A stretch of DNA of 64,000 bases from an uncultured Christensenellaceae bacterium (GCA_910588695.1 CAJUOV010000005.1:48075-112074); one strand, 5' to 3'; shown: positions 8,019 through 17,554, numbered from the stretch's first letter. Translations and numbers: made by a program. Notes: a model not told the origin generated them from the letters alone.

Positions 8019-9049
8019 GCCTCTTCTCCCGCCGTTTCGCCCGCGATATCTTCCGCAGACATTCCTTTTGCCGCGATTCTGATTTTGTTCTCAATCTCGC
8101 TTGCAAGCTCCGGATTGTCCTTTAAGAACTGGCGCATTTTTTCTTTTCCGTTCGCCACTTTATTGTCGTTATAGCTGTACCATGCGCCGCTCTTTTTGAT
8201 AACTTCGTACTGCGTTCCCAAATCGATGAGACACCCTTCCTGCGATACTCCCTCGCCGAACATGATGTCGAATTCCGCCTGACGGAAGGGAGGAGCGAGC
8301 TTGTTTTTAACGACCTTTGCCCGCGTGCGGTTGCCCGACGCGCCCTCGGTATCTTTGAGAATTTCCGTCTTTCTCACATCGATGCGAATGGAAGCGTAAA
8401 ATTTAAGCGCCTTGCCCCCCGTCGTCACTTCGGGATTGCCGAACATCACGCCCACCTTTTCGCGAAGCTGGTTGATGAATACGACGCACGTGTTGCTTTT
8501 ATTGGTAATACCCGCAAGCTTACGCAGAGCCTGCGACATTAATCTCGCCTGCGCTCCCACCACCGAATCGCCGACTTCCCCCTCGATTTCCGCTTTGGGC
8601 GTGAGCGCCGCGACCGAGTCGACTACGATAATATCCACCGCCGAAGAACGCACGAGAGAATCGACGATATTGAGCGCCTGCTCGCCCGTATCCGGCTGAG
8701 AGACGTAAAGTTCGTCGAGATTCACTCCGAGATGTTTTGCATAAACGGGATCTAGCGCATGCTCCGCGTCGATAAACGCCGCGATCCCTCCCGCCTTCTG
8801 CGCCTCGGCGACCGCGTGTAAAGCGACCGTCGTTTTACCGGAAGATTCGGGACCGTAAATTTCGATGATTCTGCCGCGGGGAAGTCCGCCGATCCCGAGC
8901 GCGAGATCGAGAGAGAGACATCCCGTCGGGATCACTTCGATCTCCGTATTGCCGGCATTGTTGCCGAGTTTCATGATGGAGCCCTTGCCGTAAGCCTTTT
9001 CGATCTGCGCAAGCACCGAGTCAAGTGCTTTGAGTTTTTCTTCGTTCAT
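8015..9049 (-). CDS. recA: Recombinase RecA
   Basis: 344 residues, full length. It forms filaments on ssDNA, performs strand exchange and stimulates LexA cleavage. Walker A is GPESSGKTT at residues 66-74, and the QLREKVGVMFGNPEVTTGG segment corresponds to DNA-binding loop 2. The start is ATG with AAGGAG seven bases upstream. It follows cinA by 23 bp, an arrangement conserved in many Firmicutes, and is followed by nadE with a 4-nt overlap. No SOS box is evident in the 23-bp gap, so recA probably depends on the upstream operon promoter. Confidence 0.98.
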   Translation of the reverse strand: MNEEKLKALDSVLAQIEKAYGKGSIMKLGNNAGNTEIEVIPTGCLSLDLALGIGGLPRGRIIEIYGPESSGKTTVALHAVAEAQKAGGIAAFIDAEHALDPVYAKHLGVNLDELYVSQPDTGEQALNIVDSLVRSSAVDIIVVDSVAALTPKAEIEGEVGDSVVGAQARLMSQALRKLAGITNKSNTCVVFINQLREKVGVMFGNPEVTTGGKALKFYASIRIDVRKTEILKDTEGASGNRTRAKVVKNKLAPPFRQAEFDIMFGEGVSQEGCLIDLGTQYEVIKKSGAWYSYNDNKVANGKEKMRQFLKDNPELASEIENKIRIAAKGMSAEDIAGETAGEEA

Positions 9050-9072
9050 ATGTTACTCCTTACATTTTTAAC

Positions 9073-10155
9073 TTATTTTATTTCTTCGTAGGCATGGAAG
9101 AGCGCGAAATTGATCGCGGTCTTTGTTACAGTCTCTCTGTCGCCGAGAAGATCGTAACGGAATACGCGGATCCGTTGCTTGGTGCCCACCGCGAGATAGC
9201 AGTGCCCCTTTGGCAATCCGCTCTCGTCGGAATCCGGTCCGGCGATTCCCGTTGTCGCGATCGCAACGTCGCAATTCCCCTTCATCAAAAGCCCCGCCGC
9301 CATTTCGTAGGCGGTCTCGTCGGAGACGGCGCCCCGATTCCGGATCGTGAGCTCGTTCACGCCCAAACGTTCGCACTTAGCCTTACTGTCGTAGGCGTTG
9401 ATCCCCTCGAAAAACACCGCGCTCGCACCCGCGACCGAGACGATCGCGCCGCCGACCCCGCCCGCCGTAAAAGATTCCGCCGTGGAAATCTTCATACGGT
9501 GCAGTTTCAAGGCGTCCACGAGCCGTTCGGCAAGGGAATGGTCCCCGATCGTATAGAGGTACTCTTTGAGTTGATCCGCCAGAACGCGCACCACTTCGTC
9601 GGCGATCATTTTCGGCGTTTCGCGGTTGTACACGATTTCGATGCGGGTCAGACCGTATTTTCCGCTCGCATGTAAAAACAACCTGCCCTCCGCAACCTGT
9701 TCCGCAGCGGAGACCGCGGCGCGGACCCGATCCTCGGGCGCGGCGGCAACTCCAAGCACCATGCGACAGTAACGTTGATTTCTGCGTCTGTCGATGCGCG
9801 GAATCACATCCGCCATCACCGTGCGCGCCCCTTCGTCGTTTGCGGGAATCACGCCGTAAATACAGCTTTTCGTCTCTTTGAGAACCCCCTCGAACACCTC
9901 TCCCGCGCCCGAAAAGGCATTGACCGCATCCCGTGCGGCGGAGACCAGAACGCCGTCGCAGACAAGAAAAACGCCGTCGCATTCCGACGAAAGACGCGAG
10001 ATATGCGAAGAAACCGCGGTCGGCGCGTCGTAGGGCAGAATCAGTACTTCGTCCAAAAATACACCGCCCGACAAAAACGCGTCCGTCACCGTTTGAAAGT
10101 TGACCGAGGAGAGCGGATTTTTGACGTTGACAAGAACGATGACCGCGTACTTCAA
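9073..10155 (-). CDS. cinA: CinA-like protein: divergent MoCF domain plus intact NMN deamidase (PncC) domain
   Basis: 360 residues, against ~410 for typical CinA. The C-terminal ~155 residues are a well-conserved PncC domain with the catalytic Ser in ISTAESFTAGGVGGAI, GAVSDETAYEMA and the ATTGIAGPDS loop; this domain deamidates NMN to NaMN. The N-terminal ~200 residues lie where the MoaB-like (COG1058) domain should be, but the usual GTGGLGPT-type substrate loop is replaced by FLVCDGVLVSA. That half is therefore probably degenerate. The start is TTG 10155, which overlaps the pgsA stop as TTGA and has GAGGGGG upstream; upstream ATG codons would put the start deep inside pgsA. The pgsA-cinA-recA order is the common one. 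Confidence 0.88.
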   Translation of the reverse strand: MKYAVIVLVNVKNPLSSVNFQTVTDAFLSGGVFLDEVLILPYDAPTAVSSHISRLSSECDGVFLVCDGVLVSAARDAVNAFSGAGEVFEGVLKETKSCIYGVIPANDEGARTVMADVIPRIDRRRNQRYCRMVLGVAAAPEDRVRAAVSAAEQVAEGRLFLHASGKYGLTRIEIVYNRETPKMIADEVVRVLADQLKEYLYTIGDHSLAERLVDALKLHRMKISTAESFTAGGVGGAIVSVAGASAVFFEGINAYDSKAKCERLGVNELTIRNRGAVSDETAYEMAAGLLMKGNCDVAIATTGIAGPDSDESGLPKGHCYLAVGTKQRIRVFRYDLLGDRETVTKTAINFALFHAYEEIK

Positions 10156-10802
10156 GCGCTTTCCCCCTCGTCTTTTTGTCGATCGCGGAGCACCGCTTTG
10201 TTTTTGACAAGATAGTTCACGCCCGAAATCACCGTCATGAGCGCGCAGATCACAAAGCATGTAAGCCCGATGTAAGCGAGAATAAGCCCGCATACATAGG
10301 TTCCCTGTTCGGGGAAATCGGCTCCCGCAAATAAAAATGTCATACTTACAAGTAAAAACGCGACCGCGATATCCTGAAATACCGTTTTGACTTTACCGAG
10401 TTTATCGGCGGCAAGCACTAACTTTTTTCCCGCCGCGATCGTGCGGAATCCGCTCACAATGAGTTCCCGCGCAAGAATTAGCGCAACGAGTACGCCCGCG
10501 ACGATCAGCCCGTACTGCCCGAACGGCTCCACCGTAAACGATACGGGAATCGTTAAAAGCACGATAAACGCCGTCGAAACAAGCACCTTATCCGCAATGG
10601 GATCAAGGAACTTGCCCAGATCGGTCACGAGATGACGGCTTCTTGCGATGTGCCCGTCGAGAGCGTCTGTCGCCGCCGCAAGCAAAAAAATTACCGCGGA
10701 CGCCAAAAAACACCACGGACTTAACAGCCCGCAATAGAAAACCGCCACGAACACGGGGATCATGAATATACGCGTCAGTGTGATTTTATTGGGTAAGTTC
10801 AT
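10152..10802 (-). CDS. pgsA: CDP-diacylglycerol-glycerol-3-phosphate 3-phosphatidyltransferase
   Basis: 216-residue integral membrane enzyme that makes phosphatidylglycerol phosphate, the committed step to PG and cardiolipin. The CDP-alcohol phosphotransferase motif is visible at DALDGHIARSRHLVTDLG plus KFLDPIADK, with the metal-binding Asp residues in place. Five to six hydrophobic helices are predicted. The start is ATG with GGAG upstream. It lies 12 bp after rimO, and its stop codon overlaps the TTG start of cinA by 4 nt. Confidence 0.95.
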   Translation of the reverse strand: MNLPNKITLTRIFMIPVFVAVFYCGLLSPWCFLASAVIFLLAAATDALDGHIARSRHLVTDLGKFLDPIADKVLVSTAFIVLLTIPVSFTVEPFGQYGLIVAGVLVALILARELIVSGFRTIAAGKKLVLAADKLGKVKTVFQDIAVAFLLVSMTFLFAGADFPEQGTYVCGLILAYIGLTCFVICALMTVISGVNYLVKNKAVLRDRQKDEGESA

Positions 10803-10814
10803 AATTTTACTCCG

Positions 10815-12128
10815 TTATTCAGAAACCGCACTTCCGTAAAGGTCGTAGTCCGATGATTTCATAATCTTAATATGGTATATTTCTCCCTCTTTTGCGCGCG
10901 GCGCGGTGAAAAACACCGAACCGTCGATTTCGGGAGCCTGAAAATAAGCTCTGCCGACAAATCCCGTTCCATTCGGATCGATCCCGTCGCAAACGACGGG
11001 AAGCGTTTTACCGACAAACGATTGCAGAAATTCGCGTGAAACCTTTTCCTGCGCTTCGTACAGCTCTCTCTGTCTGCGTTTTTTGACGCTTGCCGAAATC
11101 TGACCTTTCATCCGATAGGCGGGCGTCTCCGGTTCCCGGGAGTAAGCGAAAATCCCCGCATTCTCGAACTTTACTTCTCTTATAAATTCGCACAATGCGC
11201 GATGTTCCTCTTCCGTCTCGGTCGGAAAACCCGAGATGAACGTCGTGCGGAGCGCGATTTCAGGAATTTCCGTTCTGAGCGTTTCGAAAAGTTTGAGATA
11301 CTCTTCTTTGCTTCCCCGCCGCCCCATCAGTCTGAGAATGCGGTTCTCGCAATGCTGCAAAGGAATATCGAGATATTTCAAAATTTTCGGATTATCGCGA
11401 ATCTGGGCGATCAAAGCCCCGTCGATCTTTTCCGGATAACAGTATAGCAAACGTATATGACAGATATTGTCAAGATTAGAAATTTTTTCGAGGAAGTTTA
11501 CAAAATTATTTTGACCTCTGTCCTCGCCGTAACGGGTCGTATCCTGCGCAACGAGAATGAGCTCCTGCGTGACCCCCAAACTTTTCGCCTCTTCGAGAAG
11601 TTCTTCCGCGGGATAAGAACGATATTTTCCGCGGATTTTCGGAATGAGACAATAAGTGCAAAAATTGGAACAGCCGTCTGCGATTTTAAGATATTTGTAA
11701 TGCGCGGGCGTGGTTACGACGCGGGAAGAGAGAACTTCTCCGCACGTTTTCACGGCGTTGACCCGCTCGCCCGCATACGCGCGTTTAAGCGCGGGAAAGA
11801 GCTCCGCCGCATCGTGAACGCCTAAAAACACATCCGCTTCAGTGAGCGCTGGAAAGAGCTCGCCGATGAATTTTTCGCTCAGACAGCCGCTGACGACAAT
11901 TTTTTCGAGGGAGCTCTCTTTCAGAGAAGCCGCGGAGATAATCTCGTTGATCCCCTCTTCGCGCGCCGCGTTCAGAAAGGCGCACGTGTTCACGATGAGA
12001 ATTTCCGCTTCCGCAATATCGCTTACGATCGCGCAGCCATGTCGCTCGATCTCGCCCAGCAGACGTTCGCCGTCCACGCGGTTCTTATCGCACCCGAGGG
12101 AGATCATGCCGAACTTTTTTTTCAACAT
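10815..12128 (-). CDS. rimO: Ribosomal protein S12 (Asp) methylthiotransferase
   Basis: 437 residues. It is a radical SAM enzyme that adds a methylthio group to an Asp of ribosomal protein S12. The UPF0004 domain opens with MISLGCDKNRVDGE. The radical SAM cluster motif is CSNFCTYC, and a C-terminal TRAM domain ends near the stop. Length and N-terminal motif fit RimO better than MiaB. The ATG shares its A with the ftsK stop codon (TGATG), so the start is MLKKKFGM rather than an upstream in-frame codon inside ftsK. Confidence 0.95.
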   Translation of the reverse strand: MLKKKFGMISLGCDKNRVDGERLLGEIERHGCAIVSDIAEAEILIVNTCAFLNAAREEGINEIISAASLKESSLEKIVVSGCLSEKFIGELFPALTEADVFLGVHDAAELFPALKRAYAGERVNAVKTCGEVLSSRVVTTPAHYKYLKIADGCSNFCTYCLIPKIRGKYRSYPAEELLEEAKSLGVTQELILVAQDTTRYGEDRGQNNFVNFLEKISNLDNICHIRLLYCYPEKIDGALIAQIRDNPKILKYLDIPLQHCENRILRLMGRRGSKEEYLKLFETLRTEIPEIALRTTFISGFPTETEEEHRALCEFIREVKFENAGIFAYSREPETPAYRMKGQISASVKKRRQRELYEAQEKVSREFLQSFVGKTLPVVCDGIDPNGTGFVGRAYFQAPEIDGSVFFTAPRAKEGEIYHIKIMKSSDYDLYGSAVSE

Positions 12129-15100
12129 CAGTCGAGGCTCCCGTACTTGCTCTCGCATTCTTCTTTGGTAAGAAGCACCGTGCGCGCTTTCGCCTTGCCG
12201 TCGAACGGAGACACATAGCCCATGAGTTCCATCCACTCCATGATCTTACCCGCGTGGTTATAACCGACGGAGCATTTTCTCTGAATGAGCGAAATAGATG
12301 CGCTGCCCAATTTGACGACCATTTTGAGCGCCTTGATATACTGCTCGTTGACTTCGCCGCCGTCGTCGTCCCCGTCGCCTGCGGAAGCGCCCGCCGCCTG
12401 ACCGGGGTTGTTGATGTAGTCCGAAACTTCGGTATCGAAGTAAGCCTCGTTATTCTCTTTGACGTATTTTACGACCTGCTCTACCTCTTTCGAGCTGAGG
12501 AAAGCGCCCTGCACGCGCATACAGTTGAACATGCCCTCCGTGCGGAAGAGCATATCGCCGTTGCCGAGCAGCTTCTGCGCGCCCGTCTCGTCGATGATTG
12601 TGCGCGAGTCCACTTCCTGAATAACTCTGAGCGCCATACGAGTGGGAAGATTCCCCTTGATCACGCCCGTGATGACGTCGACCGAAGGGCGCTGTGTGGA
12701 GATCACGAGGTGGATTCCCGCCGCGCGCGATTTCTGCGTCAGACGCTGAATGCGTTCTTCGATGTCTTTCTTTGCAACCGACATCAGATCGGCGAGCTCG
12801 TCCACAACAATGACGATCTTGCACAGTTTCTGTTCGTCCTCCGTAAGACTCGAATTGTATTCGTCGATATTCCGAGCGAGCACGCCCGAACGGGTCTTTT
12901 GCTGGAAGAGCGCGTATCTGCGCTCCATTTCTTTAATCGCCCAGTTGAGCGAAGTGACCGCTTTCTGCGCATCCGATATAATCTCGTTGATCATGAGGTG
13001 CGGAAGCCCTTCGTAGATCGTGAACTCCCCTTTGGGATCGATGAGAATAAGTCTCAGATCCTCGGGAGAATATTTGCAAATCAGACTGATCAACATGGAA
13101 TGCAGGCAGACGCTTTTACCGGAACCCGTCGTTCCCGCGACGAGAAGCTGCTTCATCTTTACGATATTGCCGATAACGGGCTTGCCCTCGACGTCCTTTC
13201 CGATTACGAACATCAGCGACCCCGGTTTGGAATTGACGTATTCGTTCGCGTAGAGCAACGGACGAAGCCCTACCGTCGCGGGCGCGGAATTGGGCACGTC
13301 TACCGAGACGGTGCCGTTCGCGCGGTTTGCATAAACGTTGACCCCGTCGCTCGCGTGCAGACGCATGGCAATCTCCTGATCGCGCTTGACGACGGTATTG
13401 ACGGAGACGTTCCCGGGAATTTCGAGATCGTAGCGGGTAACGGTCGCGCCGCAGGTCACTTTCACGACCTTGGCGTCGATTCTGAACCCTGCAAGCGCCT
13501 CTTCGATCACCGCCGAATTACGCTCGATCTCTTCCTGAGAGACCATGACGGCGTCGTTATAATCGCGGAACAGAGAGTAGTCGGGAGCGGCATACTGTCT
13601 GTATATATGCCGTTTTGGCGCAGGTGCGGGAGCGGCTTCCGCCGAAGGCGGCGCGATCCTCGCCTCACGTTCGCGGGGCGCAAACGCACGGACGCGCGTC
13701 GGAGGGGGCGGCACTTCCTCTTCCGCCGAAAAATCATCTTCCGCATCGTCGTCGAATAAACTTGCGGCGCTCCGTCTCTCCCCGCGCGAAAACTCCTCTT
13801 CTTCGCGGGAGAAACTTCTGTCTTCGCCGCGCATGGTATCCGCGATCCCTTCGTCGGAAAAAGCGCGTTCGGTACGGGATGCGCGTAAATTTTCTTCGGG
13901 TTCGAGCGCTTCGCGGGGGAACTGCGTACGATCCTCTCCCACGGAACGCGAAAACAGCGAACGGATGGAGTCGCCGCTATTGTAATCGATTTCTTCCTGC
14001 GGCGCGCTCTCTTCCCGACGGGCGCGGCTCATGCGCGAAAAAATATCCTCCGCGGGGGTCGGCTCTTCGGATACAGCCGCGCGGGACGCCGTCTCGTTCG
14101 CAACCGGTTCGGAAGCAAAAGACGGCAAGGGTTTCTGTTCCGCCGCAGGCGCGCTCGGCTCGGTCGAAAAATTCTCGTTATACGGAACGTCGTGCCCGTA
14201 ATAATCGCGCTTTTCGGGCATAACAGGCTTGGGCGGTTCCGCACGGTACGACGGCGTCTGCGAATAAGAAATATCGTTCGCGGGCGAATACGTGTAACCG
14301 TTCGGAGAAACGGGCTTCTCTTCGCTGACCCGTCTGGGAACGGGGTTCGCCGTTCTCTCCGCCGCAGAGGAATAGTGCGCCGAGTAATAGGCTTCGGGCG
14401 CTTCTTTCAAAGTATTTTTCGCCGAATCTTCCGAAAGATTACGATACATCGACGAAGAACGGGACCGCGAATTGAAATATGAATCATGACTGAATATCAA
14501 GTTATTGCGGTATGACTCCTGCGGATCCGCGCCGAACAAAATCTCTTTGCTCCGATCCTTTTCGCTCGAGCGGCGGGTCGAATCCTGCGCAATACCGAAC
14601 GACGCGTTAGCCGGATGATTTCTCGGTCTTACTGCTTCGGACGAAGGCATACGGTGCACGGGCGGCGCAAGATCCTCGAAAGCTACCGCGCGGGTCTCGC
14701 TTCGGGGTTCTTCGAACCGCTCCTGAGGGTCAAACTTTTTACGTTCCTCTCTCCTGCGTCTTGCAAAACGTATTCCGCCCATCTTCTTTCCGAGCGGAGT
14801 TTTTAAGATAATCAGAAACACCGAGAGAAGCGCAAGCGCGATAAAAACGACATACGCGCCCTCCACTGCAAGCAGCGCGCGGACGGGATAAACGATCAGC
14901 CCCAAAAGCACGCCCCCTCCCGTACCGTCGGCGGCGCTCTCGCGCGCGGCATTCCAGCAACCCGTCATATAGGCGCCGAAACCGTTGCCGAAGAAACTTT
15001 CCGCCGTCGCCGTATGCGCGATAAAAAATGCCGAAACCAACAAAAATCCCACGCGAAGTTTCCAACCCCACGAAATTCTTCCCTTTCCGAATACGAGCAC

Positions 15101-15337
15101 AACGGACTGATAGACGGTATAGACCAAGAGCGGATACGCCATAAACCCGAAGATACCGAGAAAGAACGCCGTGATCGCCACGCCGATTTCTCCGAACAGA
15201 TAAGGTCCCGTCACCAAAATAAAAAATATGACGGCAGAAAACAGCAAAAGAGTCATTCCGACCGTTTCGCGCGTCATAACGGACGCTCTGCTCTTTTCTT
15301 TATTCTCTTTTTTCTCGTCCCTTCCGTAACCGTTCAA
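12128..15337 (-). CDS. ftsK: FtsK/SpoIIIE DNA translocase
   Basis: 1069 residues, longer than Bacillus SpoIIIE (~790). Residues ~24-185 hold four membrane helices. A ~390-residue linker rich in Arg, Glu, Ser and Pro follows. From ~residue 580 comes the RecA-like motor, with Walker A GTTGSGKS and Walker B VIVVDELADLM, and then a winged-helix gamma domain at the C-terminus (SISLIQRKCSVGYNHAG). It pumps DNA at division or sporulation septa. The extra length is all in the linker, as in E. coli FtsK. The start is TTG 15337 with GGAGAG upstream. It is the first gene of the operon running to the beta-glucosidase. Confidence 0.95.
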   Translation of the reverse strand: MNGYGRDEKKENKEKSRASVMTRETVGMTLLLFSAVIFFILVTGPYLFGEIGVAITAFFLGIFGFMAYPLLVYTVYQSVVLVFGKGRISWGWKLRVGFLLVSAFFIAHTATAESFFGNGFGAYMTGCWNAARESAADGTGGGVLLGLIVYPVRALLAVEGAYVVFIALALLSVFLIILKTPLGKKMGGIRFARRRREERKKFDPQERFEEPRSETRAVAFEDLAPPVHRMPSSEAVRPRNHPANASFGIAQDSTRRSSEKDRSKEILFGADPQESYRNNLIFSHDSYFNSRSRSSSMYRNLSEDSAKNTLKEAPEAYYSAHYSSAAERTANPVPRRVSEEKPVSPNGYTYSPANDISYSQTPSYRAEPPKPVMPEKRDYYGHDVPYNENFSTEPSAPAAEQKPLPSFASEPVANETASRAAVSEEPTPAEDIFSRMSRARREESAPQEEIDYNSGDSIRSLFSRSVGEDRTQFPREALEPEENLRASRTERAFSDEGIADTMRGEDRSFSREEEEFSRGERRSAASLFDDDAEDDFSAEEEVPPPPTRVRAFAPREREARIAPPSAEAAPAPAPKRHIYRQYAAPDYSLFRDYNDAVMVSQEEIERNSAVIEEALAGFRIDAKVVKVTCGATVTRYDLEIPGNVSVNTVVKRDQEIAMRLHASDGVNVYANRANGTVSVDVPNSAPATVGLRPLLYANEYVNSKPGSLMFVIGKDVEGKPVIGNIVKMKQLLVAGTTGSGKSVCLHSMLISLICKYSPEDLRLILIDPKGEFTIYEGLPHLMINEIISDAQKAVTSLNWAIKEMERRYALFQQKTRSGVLARNIDEYNSSLTEDEQKLCKIVIVVDELADLMSVAKKDIEERIQRLTQKSRAAGIHLVISTQRPSVDVITGVIKGNLPTRMALRVIQEVDSRTIIDETGAQKLLGNGDMLFRTEGMFNCMRVQGAFLSSKEVEQVVKYVKENNEAYFDTEVSDYINNPGQAAGASAGDGDDDGGEVNEQYIKALKMVVKLGSASISLIQRKCSVGYNHAGKIMEWMELMGYVSPFDGKAKARTVLLTKEECESKYGSLD

Positions 15338-15387
15338 AACAATCTCTCCGAGTAACCGTAAATTTTTCTATAATTGCCTAACCTATA

Positions 15388-15416
15388 TTATATCATTTCG
15401 GCGCGGAATTTTCAAC
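15388..15416 (-). promoter_or_regulatory. Promoter of the ftsK-rimO-pgsA-cinA-recA-nadE operon
   Basis: TTGAAA (15416-15411), a 17-nt spacer and TATAAT (15393-15388) on the minus strand, about 50 nt before the ftsK start. No other strong promoter is visible before nadE. Confidence 0.75.
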
Positions 15417-15482
15417 GATATTGCGCGACCTTTTTTGATTTTTTACAAACAATTTTTTCAATGCGATTGGTGTTTTTTTATG

Positions 15483-15518
15483 AAAAAATCCCCCTCGGAA
15501 ATATCGCGAAGGGGATTT
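15483..15518 (-). terminator. Terminator after pyrR
   Basis: The stem 15486-15497 / 15507-15518 has one mismatch and a 9-nt loop, followed by T6 on the minus strand. It ends the lgt-to-pyrR operon. Confidence 0.8.
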
Positions 15519-15532
15519 CGGAAAATTTTTCC

Positions 15533-16054
15533 TTATTTGAGGAGCAACACGGCTTCCTCGCCGTCCGTCTCCGAAAAATGCACTTTGACGCTCTCTTCCG
15601 AAGAAGAAGGCACGTATTTGCCCACGGCGTCCGGACGGAAAGGGAGCTCCCTGTGTCCGCGGTCAATGAGCGTGTATAAACGAATACTCTGCGGGCTGCC
15701 GATCTCGGAGAGCGCGGAGACGGAAGCGCGCACCGTTCTGCCCGTATACATGATATCGTCGATCAAGGCGACATTTTTACCGTCGATCGAAAATTCGATT
15801 TCGTTCCCGACGTAACGCGCGGCGCGTTCCTCTTCGGACAAATCGTCGCGGTAACGAACGGCGTCGAGCACCCCGAGCGGCAGTTCGACCCCCTCGATAC
15901 GCGCGATCTCCCTCCTCATTTTTCTGGCAAGCACAGCCCCGCGGTTACGAATCCCGATGAGAACGAGATTTTCCGTTCCCTTGTTTTTTTCGATAATTTC
16001 CATCGAAAGCCTCATGACGGCGCGGCGGATTTCATCACGGTCGAGTATGATCAT
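15533..16054 (-). CDS. pyrR: PyrR-type bifunctional regulator / uracil phosphoribosyltransferase
   Basis: 173 residues, the typical length. The type I phosphoribosyltransferase signature ALIDDIMYTGRTVRAS binds PRPP, and IGIRNRGAVLA forms the PPi loop. PyrR binds anti-antiterminator stems in pyr mRNAs when UMP is high and also converts uracil to UMP. It is the last gene of the lspA-rluD-pyrR set, an order common in Firmicutes. Its ATG overlaps the rluD stop by 4 nt. No pyr biosynthetic gene is in the window, so its RNA targets lie elsewhere. Confidence 0.95.
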   Translation of the reverse strand: MIILDRDEIRRAVMRLSMEIIEKNKGTENLVLIGIRNRGAVLARKMRREIARIEGVELPLGVLDAVRYRDDLSEEERAARYVGNEIEFSIDGKNVALIDDIMYTGRTVRASVSALSEIGSPQSIRLYTLIDRGHRELPFRPDAVGKYVPSSSEESVKVHFSETDGEEAVLLLK

Positions 16055-16968
16055 TCTTTTCTCTCCTTTCGAAGCGTTGTAAGTACATTTTCAAAATAAT
16101 CGGGCAGCGGCGCGGTAAAACTCATTCTTTCGCCCGTCCCGGGATGCGTAAGCGTCAGACGGAAAGCGTGTAAGAGCTGCCCTTCGAGGCGAAACCTTTG
16201 CGTGCGGTATCCGTAGAGCTTGTCCCCCACAACGGGATGAGAAAGATATTTAGCATGCACTCTGATCTGATGCGTGCGCCCCGTTTTCAATTCGAAACGG
16301 ACAAACGTATTTTGATGGAACCGCTCCTCCACAAAAAAATCCGTCTCCGCGCGCCGCCCCTTCCCCGCGGGGAGCACCGCCATTTTCAGACGGTTGTTCG
16401 GGTCGCGCCCGATCTGGGTCAGGATATGCCCCCCGTCCTCTTTCACAACGCCTTCGAGCAACGCATAGTACTCTCGTTTACAGCTCTTTTCGGCGATCTG
16501 CTTCGAAAGGGAGAGGTGCGCCGCGTCGTTCTTTGCAACGACGAGAAGTCCCGACGTGTCTTTATCCAGACGGTGAACGATCCCCGGACGGATTTTCCCG
16601 TTGATCGAGCTCAACGCTCCCAGATTATAGAGAAGCGCATTGACGAGCGTGCCCTTCGTATTGCCCGCGCCCGCGTGCACGGTCATTCCCTGCGGCTTAT
16701 TGACAATCGCAAAATCCCCGTCCTCGTATACGATTTCGAGAGGAATGTTCTCGGGCTCCGCCTCGATCGGTTCGGGATCGGGAAGAACAATTTTCACTTC
16801 GTCCCCCGCTTTTCCCGCCTGTCCCGCCTTGACCTCTTTTCCGTTGAGGAACAGCAATCCTCTCTCCGCAAGTTTTTTAACGGCGGAACGGGTAAGCCCC
16901 GTCTTTTCACTGACGAACACATCGATCCTCGGGCAGCATTCTCCGAGCACAAACTCTTTTTCAGTCAT
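16051..16968 (-). CDS. rluD: RluA/RluD family 23S rRNA pseudouridine synthase
   Basis: 305 residues. An S4-like RNA-binding domain (residues ~1-75: RIDVFVSEKTGLTRSAVKKL) precedes the pseudouridine synthase domain. The catalytic Asp is in RPGIVHRLDKDTSGLLVVAK, and the substrate loop is KTGRTHQIRVH. It probably modifies helix 69 of 23S rRNA, though specificity within the RluA family cannot be read from sequence alone. It overlaps lspA by 8 bp and pyrR by 4 bp. Confidence 0.92.
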   Translation of the reverse strand: MTEKEFVLGECCPRIDVFVSEKTGLTRSAVKKLAERGLLFLNGKEVKAGQAGKAGDEVKIVLPDPEPIEAEPENIPLEIVYEDGDFAIVNKPQGMTVHAGAGNTKGTLVNALLYNLGALSSINGKIRPGIVHRLDKDTSGLLVVAKNDAAHLSLSKQIAEKSCKREYYALLEGVVKEDGGHILTQIGRDPNNRLKMAVLPAGKGRRAETDFFVEERFHQNTFVRFELKTGRTHQIRVHAKYLSHPVVGDKLYGYRTQRFRLEGQLLHAFRLTLTHPGTGERMSFTAPLPDYFENVLTTLRKERKE

Positions 16969-17554
16969 GACGGCGATTCTTTTTTTCTTTCTTCTTTTCT
17001 TCTCTTTCCGCTTCGAGCGCTTTCGCCTCTTCCCGCCATTTCTTCGTCATGGGAAAGAGCGCGGACGGACCGATAAAGAGAATGATGAATACCAACGCCG
17101 CCGCACCCAACGTGATATAAAAATCCGCGGGATTGCAGATTCCGAAATGCAGAGGCGAAATATCGAGAAAATCACGGACGTGTCCGAAATACAAACGGTC
17201 GATCAGGTTTCCGATCGCACCCGCTTCGATGATTGCAAGACACATCTGCGCGGGAGGATTTTTCTTAAACAGCGTAAAAAACACGACGGCGATCCCTATG
17301 ATCATAAAGATTGTCAGAATGGTGATAAACACCATCGCGGCATAGTTCTGCGAAAACCAACTGAACGCCATTCCCGGGTTGGTCGTATAAGTTAATTTGA
17401 TGATTCCGAGAAAATATTCGGGGTCGCGCACCTGCTCCGCTTCCGCCCAAGCCTTGGTGATCTGATCGACAAAGAGCAACAGAAGAAAGACGAGCCCCGC
17501 AATCGTCGCAAAGCGCGCCTCTTTATTCGTCAAGCGGCATTTCAATTTATTCAT
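16961..17554 (-). CDS. lspA: Lipoprotein signal peptidase II
   Basis: 197 residues. Four membrane helices carry the family motifs: DQITKAW at residues 30-36, the catalytic Asp128 in HVRDFLDI and Asp144 in NPADFYITLG. It cleaves prolipoproteins after Lgt has modified the Cys; lgt is the first gene of the same operon, and the window encodes lipoprotein substrates. The last ~30 residues are a Lys/Glu-rich cytoplasmic tail beyond the catalytic core. The start is ATG 17554, with GGGAG six bases upstream; a long in-frame upstream extension overlaps the preceding gene and is rejected. Confidence 0.95.
   Translation of the reverse strand: MNKLKCRLTNKEARFATIAGLVFLLLLFVDQITKAWAEAEQVRDPEYFLGIIKLTYTTNPGMAFSWFSQNYAAMVFITILTIFMIIGIAVVFFTLFKKNPPAQMCLAIIEAGAIGNLIDRLYFGHVRDFLDISPLHFGICNPADFYITLGAAALVFIILFIGPSALFPMTKKWREEAKALEAEREEKKKEKKNRRHD

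Noticed and set aside
12254..13759. Long plus-strand open frame (501 codons) opposite ftsK
   Set aside because: It is antisense to the conserved motor domain of ftsK, has no SD and a His/Arg/Asp-rich composition typical of mirror frames in GC-rich codons.
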